Positions 1 through 12,240 of a stretch of DNA of 64,000 nt are shown in pieces; the first letter of the stretch is position 1; each line of letters opens with the position of its first letter. The notes below the pieces were generated by a model, which was given only the letters and a program-made list of their open reading frames with translations, searched no databases and had not been told where the DNA came from. The translations under genes and the position numbers were made by a program. Source of the stretch: Sanguinoderma infundibulare (taxonomy: Eukaryota > Basidiomycota > Agaricomycetes > Polyporales > Polyporaceae); the NCBI GenBank assembly GCA_032821775.1, contig JAVLRN010000007.1:2046001-2110000 (forward strand), read 5' to 3'.

Positions 1-762
1 GCGGAGGACCCGACCGCGCTCGAGCTCGTGAACGACACGGAGAGCGTCGCGAGCGTGCGCTTCTCGGCGCACATCGTCACCAAGACCGACCTGAGCGCGA
101 ACATGCCCTTTGCGCTCATCACTCCCGAGCACTCGCGGCGGCGGGGGGCCCTGAAGGCCTCCCTCGGGTTCCCAGAGTCCGCGTCCGCAAGCGTGAACGG
201 CCACGGGGCCCCGGCGGAGGGGCACGCGGCGGACCGCAGGGACTCGATCGTCGCGCCGTCGGAGGACGGGCATGCGCCGCCCTCGATCGCTCAGAGCATG
301 ATCATGTCACCGGTCAGCCCGTCGTCCCCGTCGTCGCTGCGCTACCCGTACCTTCAGGGCCCGCCTGCGGACCTCAAGGGGGTGTTCGTGCGCCGGTTCC
401 GGTGGGGGACGGTCGACGTGCTGAACCCGGAGCACTGCGATTTCGCCGCGCTGCGGACTGCGGTTATGTCGACGCACATCAAGGTTCGCTCCCTCTTTTT
501 GCTTATGTTAGTGCCGCTTCGTGGAGTTGACGAGCTGATCATCGTGCTTGTGTTTGTTGCAGCTGCTGAAAATCCGGACCAAGGAAGTGCTGTACGAGAA
601 GTACAGGACGGAGAAATTGCTCGCCAGGCGCGCTACACGCAACATCAGCGAGGACGAGACTCGCAGGTTGCTTGAAGGTGCGTACTGTCAGCCCCAGGTA
701 GATTCTTGGACTCCCCACCCATGTTCTAACATGCCTGCTCTGTTGCAGATTTGGGATTGTGA
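1..762 (+). CDS. Septin-like protein (AspE-type), C-terminal part, 5'-truncated by window edge
   Basis: The last 203 residues of a septin-type GTPase are present; the P-loop and G motifs lie before the window. Exons are 1-483, 563-677 and 749-762; introns are GT-AG and phases match. The visible part contains the septin-unique elements: an N/I-P-F-A-L-I strand, then 'RRFRWGTVDVLNPEHCDF' followed by 'LRTAVMSTHIKLLKIRT', which corresponds to the septin R-x-Y-x-W-G-x-x-x-V and H-C-D-F-x-x-L-R motifs. About 80 Ser/Pro-rich residues are inserted between these two blocks. The end (KLLARRATRNISEDETRRLLEDLGL) is short and lacks the long coiled coil of core septins. This pattern fits the group-5 AspE-like septins of filamentous fungi (family knowledge); that subgroup is my inference. 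Septins form heteropolymeric filaments at septa and hyphal necks. The last coding exon is only 14 nt. Confidence 0.8.
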
Positions 763-1189
763 TTATCTTTTGGTGCCTGTGTCCGCCAACAGTGCTTGCG
801 ACTGACTGCTTCTATCTCTCACGATATGACCTTATTTTCGGTCCACCCACAAGGTTGGTGGTGACTCTCTAACATTCACTGACCATATATGCGTATCGCT
901 CGCTCCACTCCCTCAGCCTCTCCCCCACCTCCTTCTTGCACATTTCTACGTTGACGACACTTACCACTTACCATACCGTTTGATTGCCCTTTATCTGTGG
1001 TTAAAGTCCGGTTTTTCATCTCTCAGCCCGGACAGTGCTGCGGTCCTCTCGCCCGCCCTATCTTATATCTATGTTCTTCGTTGCTGTTTTCGTCGGCCCA
1101 CGCCGACGGTGATGTTGACGATTTCGAATACCTGCTTCATTGTGATACCGGAGGTGCTTGGTGAATGTATGCGTTACACGCAGAGACAA
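763..1189. other. Convergent intergenic region, septin-like / chorismate mutase
   Basis: Two genes end toward each other here, so the 427 bp should hold both 3' UTRs. The plus strand is pyrimidine-rich. I see no ORF with splice continuity, RNA gene or repeat. Confidence 0.6.
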
Positions 1190-2433
1190 TCAGCTCTTCT
1201 GCTTCGATGCGAGCGCGTCTACCTCCTCCTGCGAGAGCCCATCCAATCGTACGAGAAGGTAATCCACCTGCTCAATTGTTCAGATGGATGTTGGCACAGG
1301 CGGCTGCACGGACGTACCTCGACCTCCTTCGTCAATGGGATGATGTAGTGTTCGTACAGCTCTACCACTCCGTCTACATCTATCTTCCGAGCCGCCGAGT
1401 CGTTTAGGGGCTCACCGTCCGGGGTGAAGTTGATGGCGTACAGTGATGCCTTGCTCCGTAGCCTTTGCAGAAGCTTCTTCTCGACCTCCGGTTTGGTGAT
1501 GAGTGCGTCGAGCGCCGCGCGATCGCGCGACTTGATGTGCGGGATGAACGCGGCAGGGTCGTCCCTGAACTTGCTTTCAGACACAAACTTCCCTGCATCG
1601 TCATATCGACCGCACACACGCGCGCGCGCAGTCAGTTCGATGATGATGCGGCGGCGCGACGCGATCTGTCCGGCGTACCGTAATGGACTCGCTTCGAGAT
1701 CGCCTGGAGGACCTCGAAGTCGACAAAGGCCGCGCTCCCGTAGTTGCCGTCGTCCTCGTACTCGTCGTCGCCCGAGATGCCGTGCGCGCGCTTGCCGGCT
1801 GCGAGGGCGAGCGTCGCCTGACGGGTGATGCGGGGCACGATGGACTTTGTGTAGAAGGAGAGGATGGAGGCGTTGACGTTGACCTTGTTCGGGTGCAGGA
1901 TCTGCGGGTGCGGGAAGGGCTTGAGGATGGGCGGTGGGAGCTCGTTGATGTTCGTGAACGGGTATTCGTCCGGACTGCATGTGCCACCCCGGTCAGCTTC
2001 CTGTCTTCTTTTTCTTTTCCGCCAACGCGCGATGTGTGTGTGCGGATGGGACATCGTACGCACCTGGTGTATCTCCTTGCCTTCGCTGCATGCGGTGATC
2101 GCGACCACAAAAACAGCCCGCGTCCGAATCAGCACACGGCACACGGCACACAGCACACGACGACAAATGTCGGCCGGATTCTGGAGGCTCACCGTGGAAG
2201 GACTCGGTCTCTTTCAGGAACCACTCGAGCCAGCTGCCCTCGAACCCGATCTCCTTGAGCTCCTTGACCTCGCCGCGCCGGTAGGCCCTGGGGTTGTGCG
2301 CGAACTGCGCGCGCTCGATGAGCGAGAAGATGATCGTGTCCTCGAGCCGTGTCAGGATCGCGCGGATGCGGTCGAGCGAGAGCGGGTCGCCGCCGAGGAT
2401 GAAGTTTTGCTCCGGGAGGGGGACGCTGGCCAT
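1190..2433 (-). CDS. ARO7: Chorismate mutase (AroQ class, eukaryotic allosteric type)
   Basis: Converts chorismate to prephenate, the branch step to Phe and Tyr; cytosolic dimer. Exons on the minus strand: 2433-2193, 2085-2064, 1974-1679, 1592-1318 and 1267-1190, giving 303 residues against about 256 in yeast. All phases agree. The N-terminal helix carries '[20 protein letters not shown]' and 'ERAQFAHN', followed by [12 protein letters not shown], then '[20 protein letters not shown]'. The C-terminal helix is '[18 protein letters not shown]' followed by DYLLVRLDG, which carries the family's catalytic Glu and Arg region. An acidic insert (DDEYEDDG) precedes the '[20 protein letters not shown]' block. 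Exon 2 is a 22-nt microexon that supplies KARRYT at the helix-to-loop joint. In yeast the enzyme is inhibited by Tyr and activated by Trp; I cannot verify the effector residues here. The start is the first ATG in frame and gives the expected N-terminus. It is divergent from THI4. Confidence 0.95.
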
Positions 2434-2990
2434 CGTGCTGGCGGTCGGAGTCCGAGGTGAGTTTGGCTTCTATGTAAGGGTCGAGCGACGGGGAAAGGCT
2501 GGTGGGTCGTGGTGAACTTTAAGTAAGTACGGCCCTGCTGGCAATGCATGCATGACTGGAAGCCGCGCCTGGTGACCCCACAGTTGGGAAAAATGGCGGC
2601 TGGCTCAGCTCCTATCTCGCCGCTGGAGGTGATTCCAAGGATGCCATGACACCATTCCAAAGTGTGCGGTGACAGCGGTGTGTTCGTTTATCGTTATCCC
2701 ACAGTCGCCAGACCATCCCTTGGAGAGAAGTGTATCACCGTCTTGCCTGCGACCCTCGTTTCCGCTTAGGCAGCAGTCAGGAAGGGTTCAGTCAGCAGGG
2801 CGACAAAGGTAAAGTCAGCCATACCGCCGCTAGAGTCGCAGGTTCTGACCTCCGTCTGTATCAGGCCTATCCTTTCTCCACGGGGAGCGGCATACCGTAA
2901 TAAAACACTAGCAGGCCCGGAACGACACCTCACTCAGCGTGCATAGAGGAATTGAACGTCGAGTTCTCATGATCCTGCCACACTTTATAC

Positions 2991-3020
2991 GGTTGCATTC
3001 GTGGTTGCATTCGTGGTTGC
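2991..3020. repeat. 12-bp direct tandem repeat, 2.5 copies
   Basis: The unit ggttgcattcgt occurs twice head to tail, followed by ggttgc. It lies about 560 bp from the chorismate mutase start and about 1.06 kb from the THI4 start. No function can be assigned. Confidence 0.9.
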
Positions 3021-4016
3021 TCCAGATTCTCCGCGCAGCACCAGTGACAGTTATTCGGGAAGCTTTCACGGTTCAGGATGCTAAGACACCCTAGGGACAA
3101 TTCAAGGTTGATACGGTATGTAGTCCGGTCATTATCGGGTCTGGAGCGGAAGCCGGTTCGTTCGACACGACCTTCATATCGTCTGGAAATTGTTTCCCGA
3201 ACTTTGTCTTTGCGCTTGGCTTCAATTTCCGACAAGTTCGAGGAAGTGGGATCCGGTCAGATCCATCCCATCACTAAGGTATGCGAGGACAGGGCTCTGG
3301 GTAGTGACCATGCCAATATACAACTCATGCATGGATGAGCTGCATGACGGCATCCTTCCTATACTCTGGAGGATATTCCTGTCCCGCGTAGGTCAACGGT
3401 TTTGCCTTGGTGCCATACCTCGCCTCAACGAGTTGCTAGGTTGGGCCAAGGAGACAAAAATAAAGTTTGGAGGTTCTCGAGCTCTGTTGACTCGACTCCA
3501 GTGCGCTATGATTGGAACGGTGCGAGTAGGACGGCCGGTATCCCATGACGCCTGACGAACGCTCCTGCAGGTCATCTGTGGATCAACATCACCAAGAAAA
3601 TTCAAGGAAGTGGCTCACAAGGAGGACCTCCCTCTTCATACGAATATACATCCCCCTTCGGTCAATGCCATTCAATTCGAGAACGAATCACCGTGGATCC
3701 CGAACCTCTCCAAATGGCTTCGTCAAACCCAAACCAAACGGAACCTCCCGTGGGCCGCCGTTCCGTCTTCAACCCGTGGACCCCGACGTCGAGTTAAACG
3801 AGGCTATCGAGCTATCAAAAGCTGTTTAACCAGATATCGATGTGTGACCGTTCGAGGTTTGTTCCTCCCCGGAAGGAACCTCGGCAGCCCGCCGAGTATC
3901 CGACCCCAGTGGATTGGTGGAGTGCATCCACCCCTAAGCGGACCAAGTCCATCCCAGGGCCCTATGGCAGACAACGGATGACCGAGATTAGGCTCCGTTC
4001 TGGATCTCAGGGTCCG

Positions 4017-4023
4017 TATATAA
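4017..4023 (+). promoter_or_regulatory. TATA box of THI4
   Basis: A TATATAA sits 54 bp before the THI4 ATG. A perfect TATA element this close to the start suits a gene known for strong, thiamine-repressed expression in fungi. The transcription start is expected within about 30 bp downstream, which implies a short 5' UTR. Confidence 0.65.
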
Positions 4024-4076
4024 CCCAGCGGATGGAACTGCTCACGTAGACTCCTCCCGACGTCCAAGCACCCACC

Positions 4077-5204
<1,128 letters not shown>

Positions 5205-5937
5205 AAATGGCTGGGATAGTTTTGAGAACAGAGGACAATAGCCGAAAGAAGCACGAGCTAGGTAGATATACAAAAGCCCAACGAGGGTAGACTCATCTGT
5301 AGCAGAAATCAAGTGTACCATCAGCGCATTGTCATCCATTCAACTGCACGCACCGTGTTTGCACACAAGACGATGTCTTCACCCACCTGCTGCACGCGAT
5401 CGCGCGAGAGCTCGTCCGCAACCCCAACTAGCATTACGGAACGCCAACATACTCGTACAACACTAGACCAACCGAGGCAGTACTCGGTGAGATTCGATCG
5501 ACCTGGATGCGCATGTATATGTACGTAGATGTAAGGTAGATCGGAGCACTGCCCGCCACTGTCAGAACCAGTAACCAGTAACCAAAAGAAAGAAGAGTCG
5601 GAACGCATCAAAAAGCTCCAATTGGGGGAGCGGCAACCTGTGCTGGGGCTCGATAACTCCATCGCAATAGAAAAGACCAGTGGGGTTTAAGTCTGGGTAA
5701 CGGGGAATAGATGAAGGCATAAACAAGATAGTGTACCATAATTCAACTTTCGGCCAGAGATTGAGAGATCGCGCGGGGTATTGGCATGGGGGGTCGTGAG
5801 CGAGAGGTATCAAATGGGGCGGCTTGTGTCTTGTAAGTCGTTGCCCATCACGCCTCCTATGTAGTTGGGGAAGTAGGATATCGGTAATTCGTGCGTCTCT
5901 TCTACGCGGGACCTTGGTAAGCGGGAATGGAACGTCG
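5205..5937. other. Convergent intergenic region, THI4 / NDK-like gene
   Basis: Expected to contain both 3' UTRs. A short CCAGTAA direct duplication lies near 5570-5583. I see no supported gene; the 265-codon minus ORF from 6359 to 5562 overlaps the NDK-like gene in another frame and is a shadow. Confidence 0.5.
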
Positions 5938-7627
5938 TCATGCGCGCACGGCTCGGGGAGCAGGAGCGGCGGTCTTGGGCTTTGCCGGTTTCGCACCAAG
6001 CGCGGCCCCGGCCATTTTAGCTGCCCGCAACAACGCGCTCTTGTTAGGTCTGGGAGCAATGGTAGGGGCCTGGAGGCTGCTAGGACGCGGACGAGGCTTG
6101 GCGGGTGCCTCCTTTGCGGTGCCATTAGCTGTACCATTGGATGTGCCGTTCGTTTTCGGGAGAGCCCCAGTTGTCTGGGACGTAGGACGGGGTCGTGTAG
6201 AGGAGGTAGAGGTAGCACGAGAGAGCGAGGGGCGCGAGGCTGGCTGGACGACGGAGGCAGCGGAGGGGGGCCGAACGACGGAGGGACGGGCCGATGGCGT
6301 GCCGCTGAACGACTGTCGCGAGGACGAACGGGCGGGAACGGACTGTCCGGACGGCCCACGGACTAATACACCGCGACTCGAATTAATGGAAGTGCCGGGT
6401 AGATATAGCAAAATACGCACACATGAAGGACGATGGGGGCCCAACTTCCTTCGAAGCCCTGAGCGCCGCACTCTTATTCAACCTCGGCGCGACAGAAGGA
6501 GGGCGCGTGCTTGCAACAGGGATCGACTCTCTCCTCTTGTGTCCGGGAACACCGTCAAAGGTAGCTTTGACGTCGGCCGCGTTGGCAAGGGCAGGCTTCT
6601 TCCTCTCTTCTGGCTTGATACCGAGCCTGAGCGAGGCCGCGCGGGTCATCCTGGGCGCAACCGCAGGGGCGGCAGTGGACGCGACCGTAATGGTCTCGGT
6701 ACGCTTGTGTCCAGGGACGTTTGCGAAGGTCTGCGCAAGGCGCTCTTTTGTAGGCGGGGCGCGCTTCTTGTCTTCAATGGGGATACCCGCACGCAGCGCG
6801 GCGGCCTTGGTAGTGCGGGGGACGATATCTGGGCTAGCGTGGGTAGCAGGGATGGAACGCGCCCTGAATGCGGGCTTGCCGGCGCCGTTGAGGGACCCGC
6901 CCGCGCGCGACGAATAATCTGAGCCGTTCTTGAGCTGCTCGAGGACCGAGGATGATACGGACCTCATCGAACCGCCAGTGAAGCCGTTCTCATCGAGTCC
7001 GACATCTGGGAGATCGGTTGTCGGGAAGGGGGGTGAGGAGGCGAAGATGGCTTGGATCTGGACTTCAGCGGTCTGTACGTCGGAGGAGCCCATGACGGCG
7101 TTCTGGGCTGCGGAGAGGCCGTAGAGCGCGCGGATGGAGTTGGGGGTGTCTTTGCGAGCAACTTCAGGGTCAGGATCGCCCATGAGAGAATGCCAGACTT
7201 CGACGGCGCGGCGACGCTCGAGGACGTAGACCCAGACGGGGCCTCTGTCGAAGCGGTTATGGGACGGAGAGGAGGGAGAAAAGGAGGATTTAGGAAATGG
7301 GAGCGGCTGGCGATGGCGCGAGGCACTCACTCGGCGAACGATTCGTAATCGGGCCCAAAGATATCGTAGAGCGTGTCGGGATCGGTGTCCACATCGAACT
7401 CCATCTGTCGCTCTTTGACAATCTACGGCGCGTGAGTCTCGACAGGCAGAAAATTAACGGCGCGAGGCAAGACGCACCTCAAAACCGGCATCCGAGATGC
7501 GGAGCTCGATCTCAAACCTATGATTGAGCGCATGGCTCTTGATGATGGCGACTGTCCTAGTCGTGGACGAGACAGGGCTCGAGAGGATCTCGGCGGGTGC
7601 CTGGTTGGGGGACGAAGGGACAGACAT
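5938..7627 (-). CDS. Nucleoside-diphosphate-kinase-fold protein lacking the catalytic His, with long repetitive tail
   Basis: Exons 7627-7478, 7422-7331, 7244-6421 and 6362-5938 give 496 residues. Residues about 24-155 match the NDK fold: 'RTVAIIKSHAL', 'ISDAGFEIVKERQMEFDV', 'FAEGPVWVYVLERRRAVEVW', 'NSIRALYGLSAAQNAV'. In active NDKs the last block reads N-x-x-H-G-S-D; here it is N-A-V-M-G-S-S, so Met132 replaces the phospho-accepting His. The protein should not be a ping-pong kinase (inference from family mechanism). The C-terminal two thirds is Ser/Pro/Ala-rich and basic, and contains four copies of a P-R-x-x-K/R-x-A-x-L-R motif at residues 221, 276, 332 and 457. The first three are 55-56 residues apart and separated by VPGHKR-containing linkers. 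The last intron has two phase-consistent solutions: 6420-6363 (GTGCGT...TTAG, used here) or 6422-6377. Role unknown; a binding or scaffold function is a guess. Confidence 0.85.
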
Positions 7628-9767
7628 TGTATATGACCGACTACTTTGGCGGAGAAGTTGATGTTCGGAAGGGGCGAAGAATTCGAAGCGGGAGCAAAGA
7701 ATTTAGAGAAGAAAGAGAAATAAAGCAGCCAGAAACACTCGAGAAAGAAAGCAGGATGAACAGAGGGGCCCCGGACGAGATGCAGAGGATATATACCGTT
7801 CAAGTTGGACGAGGTTTGGGTTGAAAGCGATGCAGACACCCGAGAGCTCTACCTGCGACCATCCCCGCCCGCGCGCTCGGACCCCGGACACGCGCTCCCT
7901 CGCGGCCTCGCGGTTTGTACGATCGCTTGTAAAGGATGCCTGTCCTCGCTCGCTCTGGGGTTTCAAAGACGTGTGTCACCCTCGTCGTTTGCGAAAGTTA
8001 TGAAAGCGCTCGCAATGGCCGTAGCATGCGACCAGACGCGTCCTTGCCAGTTTCTGGAGCGGAAGTGTCCGGAGGGGTGACCACCTGGCGTGACGGACGC
8101 GCCCCGACACGTCATGTCACGCATCACATCGTGGTATCCTGGAAACGCGGGCGTTTCCTAGGCCACGTTTCTTCCGCCTCCTCCGCGTCCTGTCCTCGAG
8201 GCTTGACGGACTCCCAACGCTGGTTCTCCGTCGCCCATCGTTCAATTGTCCTGTGCGACACTGCCCGCAGATATACTTATTCAACTTGGTCCTATGAGCC
8301 ATTATCGATTGTCGCACAAGGCGGAAACTCAAGTATATTCTGCTGGGTCAGGTGCGTAAGGATCTGCATGGACCGGCAGATGATTCTTCAGAAACACTTT
8401 TATGTATCTTCGCGGTTGGACGTGTGTGGACTCTCAGGCTTTTTCAATGCCGAAGCTTCAGAACCTCGTTGCGCAGGGCAATTTTTCTGGCTTCCCTCGG
8501 ATACCGTATACGCCATGAGGAAACCATCGACCATGCCGCGACCATGCTCCCCACGGGTAGCAAACGTTGCAAAGACTGGTGCAGCTCTGGTCGCCATCAT
8601 TACAACCTCAGAGCTAGCGGCACACAGGCGGCATACGATGAGTACCGTGCTTGTGCTTTCCAATGGACCCGCTACATAACAAGTCCGCCCGCGCTCCGAC
8701 TTCTTTCATCCCTTGCCTTAATACTGAGTACTGAGGCCTGAGGTGCGGTTAGAGCACGTCACTACTCATCTCATGTGCTTTACGGCCGTCTTCTGGTCGT
8801 CTTTGATCTGTACAGTATGGTCTCTCTGATTGCTAGAGACATTAATATTAGCACCAGCCACCATAACCATTGGAACGGCTCCATCATCTCGATGGATATG
8901 GGCGAGAAGCTAAGCCTTTCAGCAGACGCGTCCCTTGGCTTTCCTTCGATGCACCCGTGCCAGTTTCTCCGTTCCAGGTCCCAAATTCTTTTATTGAGTC
9001 CGATGTTGAGATCATACGGAGAACACTGGGATGACTGCGAACAGGCGATCGCAAGCGTTTCGTAGCCGAGAGGCGGCCGAAATGGAGCGCATCCACTTCT
9101 TTGGACTGACCTTCCTTCTCTCACCCGCCGGGCCCAACCTGTTATGGTCGCCGTGTCCCGAGAACCCGTCCCCATGCGTCTCGCTAGCGACGTTGATACC
9201 AACATTGCTTCCTGCACTCCCGCTAAGTAAGTATTAGACCTGGAGATCTAGCCAATATCAACATGAATGGGTTGGCTGCGCTCACGAAGGTGCCTTAAGT
9301 TTGGTCCCCGCTCTGCTTTAAAATGCTGCGTTCGCGTAAAGGCCAGGATCCATCCCCACTCTTTGGGCTCTGTGGACATAAACCCCGCGATACCCTGTCC
9401 GCTCCTTTGAAGGTCCTGTTAATTGAGCGAAGCTGCGAGGGGTCTCCCACCGTGAACGCCTCTGAAGCCAGTCGCTAAGGAGCACGCGGCCTTCTTCGCG
9501 CCGCTACATCCCTTTCTTCTGCACTCCTTTTGCCTTAGAACCCTCCAGGTTGCAGGCATCGACGCCGGACTGGCAACACTCTTTGTGTTTTGGTAGGTCC
9601 TCGTGTCCCCTGCATGCTCGCACGACTGCCCGAACTGACGTCTTTGATGTGCTATGATATGCACGTTATCGGTCGCTCTCTTCCCCATTCGTGCGTAGGC
9701 TCCTACTTAGAGCTCTTCCCGTCCCGACCTTGCTACTCTTCTTGCCAAGAAGTTTTGAGCTATAATC
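7628..9767. other. Divergent intergenic region, NDK-like gene / P450
   Basis: A long (2.1-kb) stretch between two starts. A TATATA at 7790-7795 could serve the NDK-like gene, about 165 bp from its ATG. The longest plus ORF (7936-8679, 247 codons) has a composition without domains, hydrophobic pattern or splice logic and looks like chance. I see no transposon ends or RNA gene. Confidence 0.5.
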
Positions 9768-12240
9768 ATGGCCTGGCCAGCCGCGACGCCCTCCCTCCGC
9801 AACCTCTCTCGAGTTCCCCTCCCCCTCCCCATGGACGTGTTCCCCATTCGAGCGCCGGGGCTCCCCTTCGCGCACCTCGCGCACCAGGACGCGCTCGCTC
9901 TGGCCGTCGGAGTCGGCGTAGTGAGTAACCCACAGCCCGTCCTACGACCCATGACGTCTGGCGTTCTCACCGACACTCGCCCACACAGCTCGTCTACCTC
10001 GTCTTCAAGCGGTTCGAGCCCGTGCACGCCCACCAGCACTTCTCGCTGCTCGTCGTGCCGCCCATCCTCGTCGCCGCGCTCCTCCTCGCGCCCCACCACG
10101 CGCCGCAATGCGCAGCGGCCCTCGCGTTCGGCATACACTACGCGACGATCCTCAGCGCGACTTTATTCTACCGTGCCGGCCCTTGGCACCCCCTCGCGCA
10201 GTACCCGGGGCCGTTCGTCTACAGGCTCTCGAAGCTCGCGCTCGCGTGGACGACGAGCGATGGGAAGCAGTTTGAGCACCTCAAGCGGCTGCACGACACG
10301 TACGGGGACATCGTGCGCATCGGTGAGTTCGAGTCCGAGTCGCCCCGCTTTGCGCATCGAATTTCGAAGCGCGACCGCGTGGTTTACCGTGGTGGCGTGT
10401 GAGCGGCGGGACGAAGGCAGAGAGATGAGGGTGCGAATGCTAATCCGAACGGTTTCGTTCGGTCATCCGACAGGCCCGAACGAAGTTTCGGTTAGGGACC
10501 CGTCTGCGATCGTCCCAGTGCTCGGGGCGAACGGCCTCCCCAAGGGTCCCCGTAAGTAGCACTTGCACACCACACGTTCCCCGCGTCCCGCGATGCACAC
10601 TGATACCGACCTCCCTTCTCTTCCTCTCGCACGGCCGTAAATTTCCGGGGTCACCATGACGGCAACGACGCTCGTACTTGTATTTCGCGCTCCCGATATT
10701 CGTCAACGTCCATGTCAATGCCGCGCGCGCGGGGCCAGATTGGGCGGGGCGGAACATGACGGACAGCGCGCAGCAGCTGGTGAGCCTCGTCGACGTGCGG
10801 GAGCACGCGCGCCGGCGGCGGCCATGGAACCGCGCGTTCAGCGTGCCCGCGCTGAAGGAGTACGAGGAGAACATCGCACGCCGCGCGGAGCAGCTCGTCG
10901 AGCTCTTTGCCGCGCACGGAAAGGAGGGTAAGCTGGTGAACGTGGGCAAGTGCGTCGGGTCGTTCACGTACGTCCTGTTTTGATCTTCTCTCCACTTGTT
11001 CGTTTTGTTGATGTAATTGTAAACGGGTTGTAGGTACGACTTGATGAGTGACATGGCGTTCGGTGGTGGATCCGAGCAGATGCGGGACGGGGACGGGGAT
11101 AGTGTTTGGGCGTTGATGGAACAAGGACTCGCGTGAGTTTCTTCGCGATGCAAGGGAGTGATCAAGCGTTCCTCATGCGTGTCTGGGCGTAGTGCGTCGC
11201 AGGTCATGGGCCACTGCCCTTGGTTGGGCATCTACATGGGCTACGTGCCGTTCGCGGCGCGCCTGATGAAGAAGCTTCTCGACTTTGGCGAGGAGCGCGC
11301 TGTAGCGAGGGTGAAGAACGGCTCGCACTCGCGGGACTTGTTCTACTACTTGGTCAGGGTGGCATCTTTTCTTCTGTTGTTACTGCTAATACCTGACGGC
11401 GGTCGCGGTGGCAGAACAACGAAGATGGGGCGGAGAAAGTGTCTCCCCGACTCGGTACAGTCGCGATCGACGGTACGCTCGCGATTGTGGCAGGATCTGA
11501 CACCACCTCTTCCGTGCTTGCCCATACCATTTACTGCCTTCTCAGCAATCCCGACGCGTATAAGCGTCTGCAGGCGGAGGTCGACGCTTACTTCCCTCCG
11601 GGAGAGAACACAGTGGATACCTCAAAGCACCTGGACATGCCGTGGGTGAACGCGGTTATGTGAGTAGCACTCTTTGTTGCGGAAAACCGAACTCACCAGT
11701 GACGTAGTAACGAGTCCATGCGACTGTATCCTCCGCTGCCCAGTGGTAGTCAGCGCGCGACAACGCGCAAGACCGGTGGATGTATAGCGGGCCCATAGTA
11801 AATTCAGCTCTCAATCACCTTCAATGAAGAGGCTAATCAAGAGTTTCAGCTTTATCCCGCCAGAAACGACCATCAATCTGCCCTTCTACGTCCTGCACCA
11901 CGACCCTCGCAACTTCTCACCCAAGACAGACGCCTTCTGGCCCGAACGCTGGCTGATTGCCTCCGGCCAAGAGAAATTCGAGGGTGCACCGGGAGAGGAG
12001 TTCGTGCACAACGTCGCCGCGTTCATTCCGTTCTCTTACGGACCGGCCAATTGCGTAGGCAAGGCCTTGGCGATGCAGGAGATTCGGATGGTGCTGTGTC
12101 TGCTGATCCAGAAGCTGCATCTGCGCCTGGCAGACGATTGGGACCCGAAAGTCTACGACAAGCAGATCCTGGAGTGGTTGGTCATGGTCAAGCCGTACTT
12201 GCCCGTGGTCGTGGAACGCCGGCCTGGGCTGGTGCATTGA
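9768..12240 (+). CDS. Cytochrome P450 monooxygenase, membrane-anchored
   Basis: Nine exons (9768-9920, 9989-10322, 10474-10551, 10739-10967, 11034-11132, 11193-11352, 11415-11659, 11708-11797, 11850-12240) give 592 residues. All P450 landmarks are present in order: about three hydrophobic N-terminal segments (residues near 40-130) for ER anchoring; 'YPGPFVYRLSKLALAW'; the I-helix A-G-S-D-T-T-S from Ala377; the K-helix E435-S-M-R438; F-W-P-E-R-W; and the heme loop 'FIPFSYGPANCVGKALAM' with Cys531 as the heme thiolate ligand. The length and triple hydrophobic start resemble the basidiomycete CYPs often annotated as benzoate-4-monooxygenase- or tryprostatin-B-6-hydroxylase-like. The exact CYP family and substrate cannot be read from sequence. 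Intron 3 is unusually long (187 nt); its acceptor was chosen because it restores G-P-H-W-A-G-R, the expected continuation. No cluster partners flank it. Confidence 0.93.

Larger units (their letters stand above)
2434..4076. other. Divergent promoter region, chorismate mutase / THI4
   Basis: This 1.6-kb gap lies between two gene starts. It holds a 2.5-copy 12-bp tandem repeat (2991-3020), an imperfect bulged inverted repeat at 3851-3881, and a TATA box before THI4. Several 90-125 codon ORFs cross the region but show no splice continuity or family resemblance. I looked for the TPP-riboswitch core upstream of THI4 and did not find it. Confidence 0.55.

Noticed and set aside
3500..4076. TPP riboswitch upstream of THI4
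   Set aside because: I searched by eye for the conserved CTGAGA and ACC-TGATC type core and found neither.
7936..8679. 247-codon plus-strand ORF between the NDK-like gene and the P450
   Set aside because: No domain, no repeated hydrophobic pattern, no splice partners, and composition like translated non-coding DNA.
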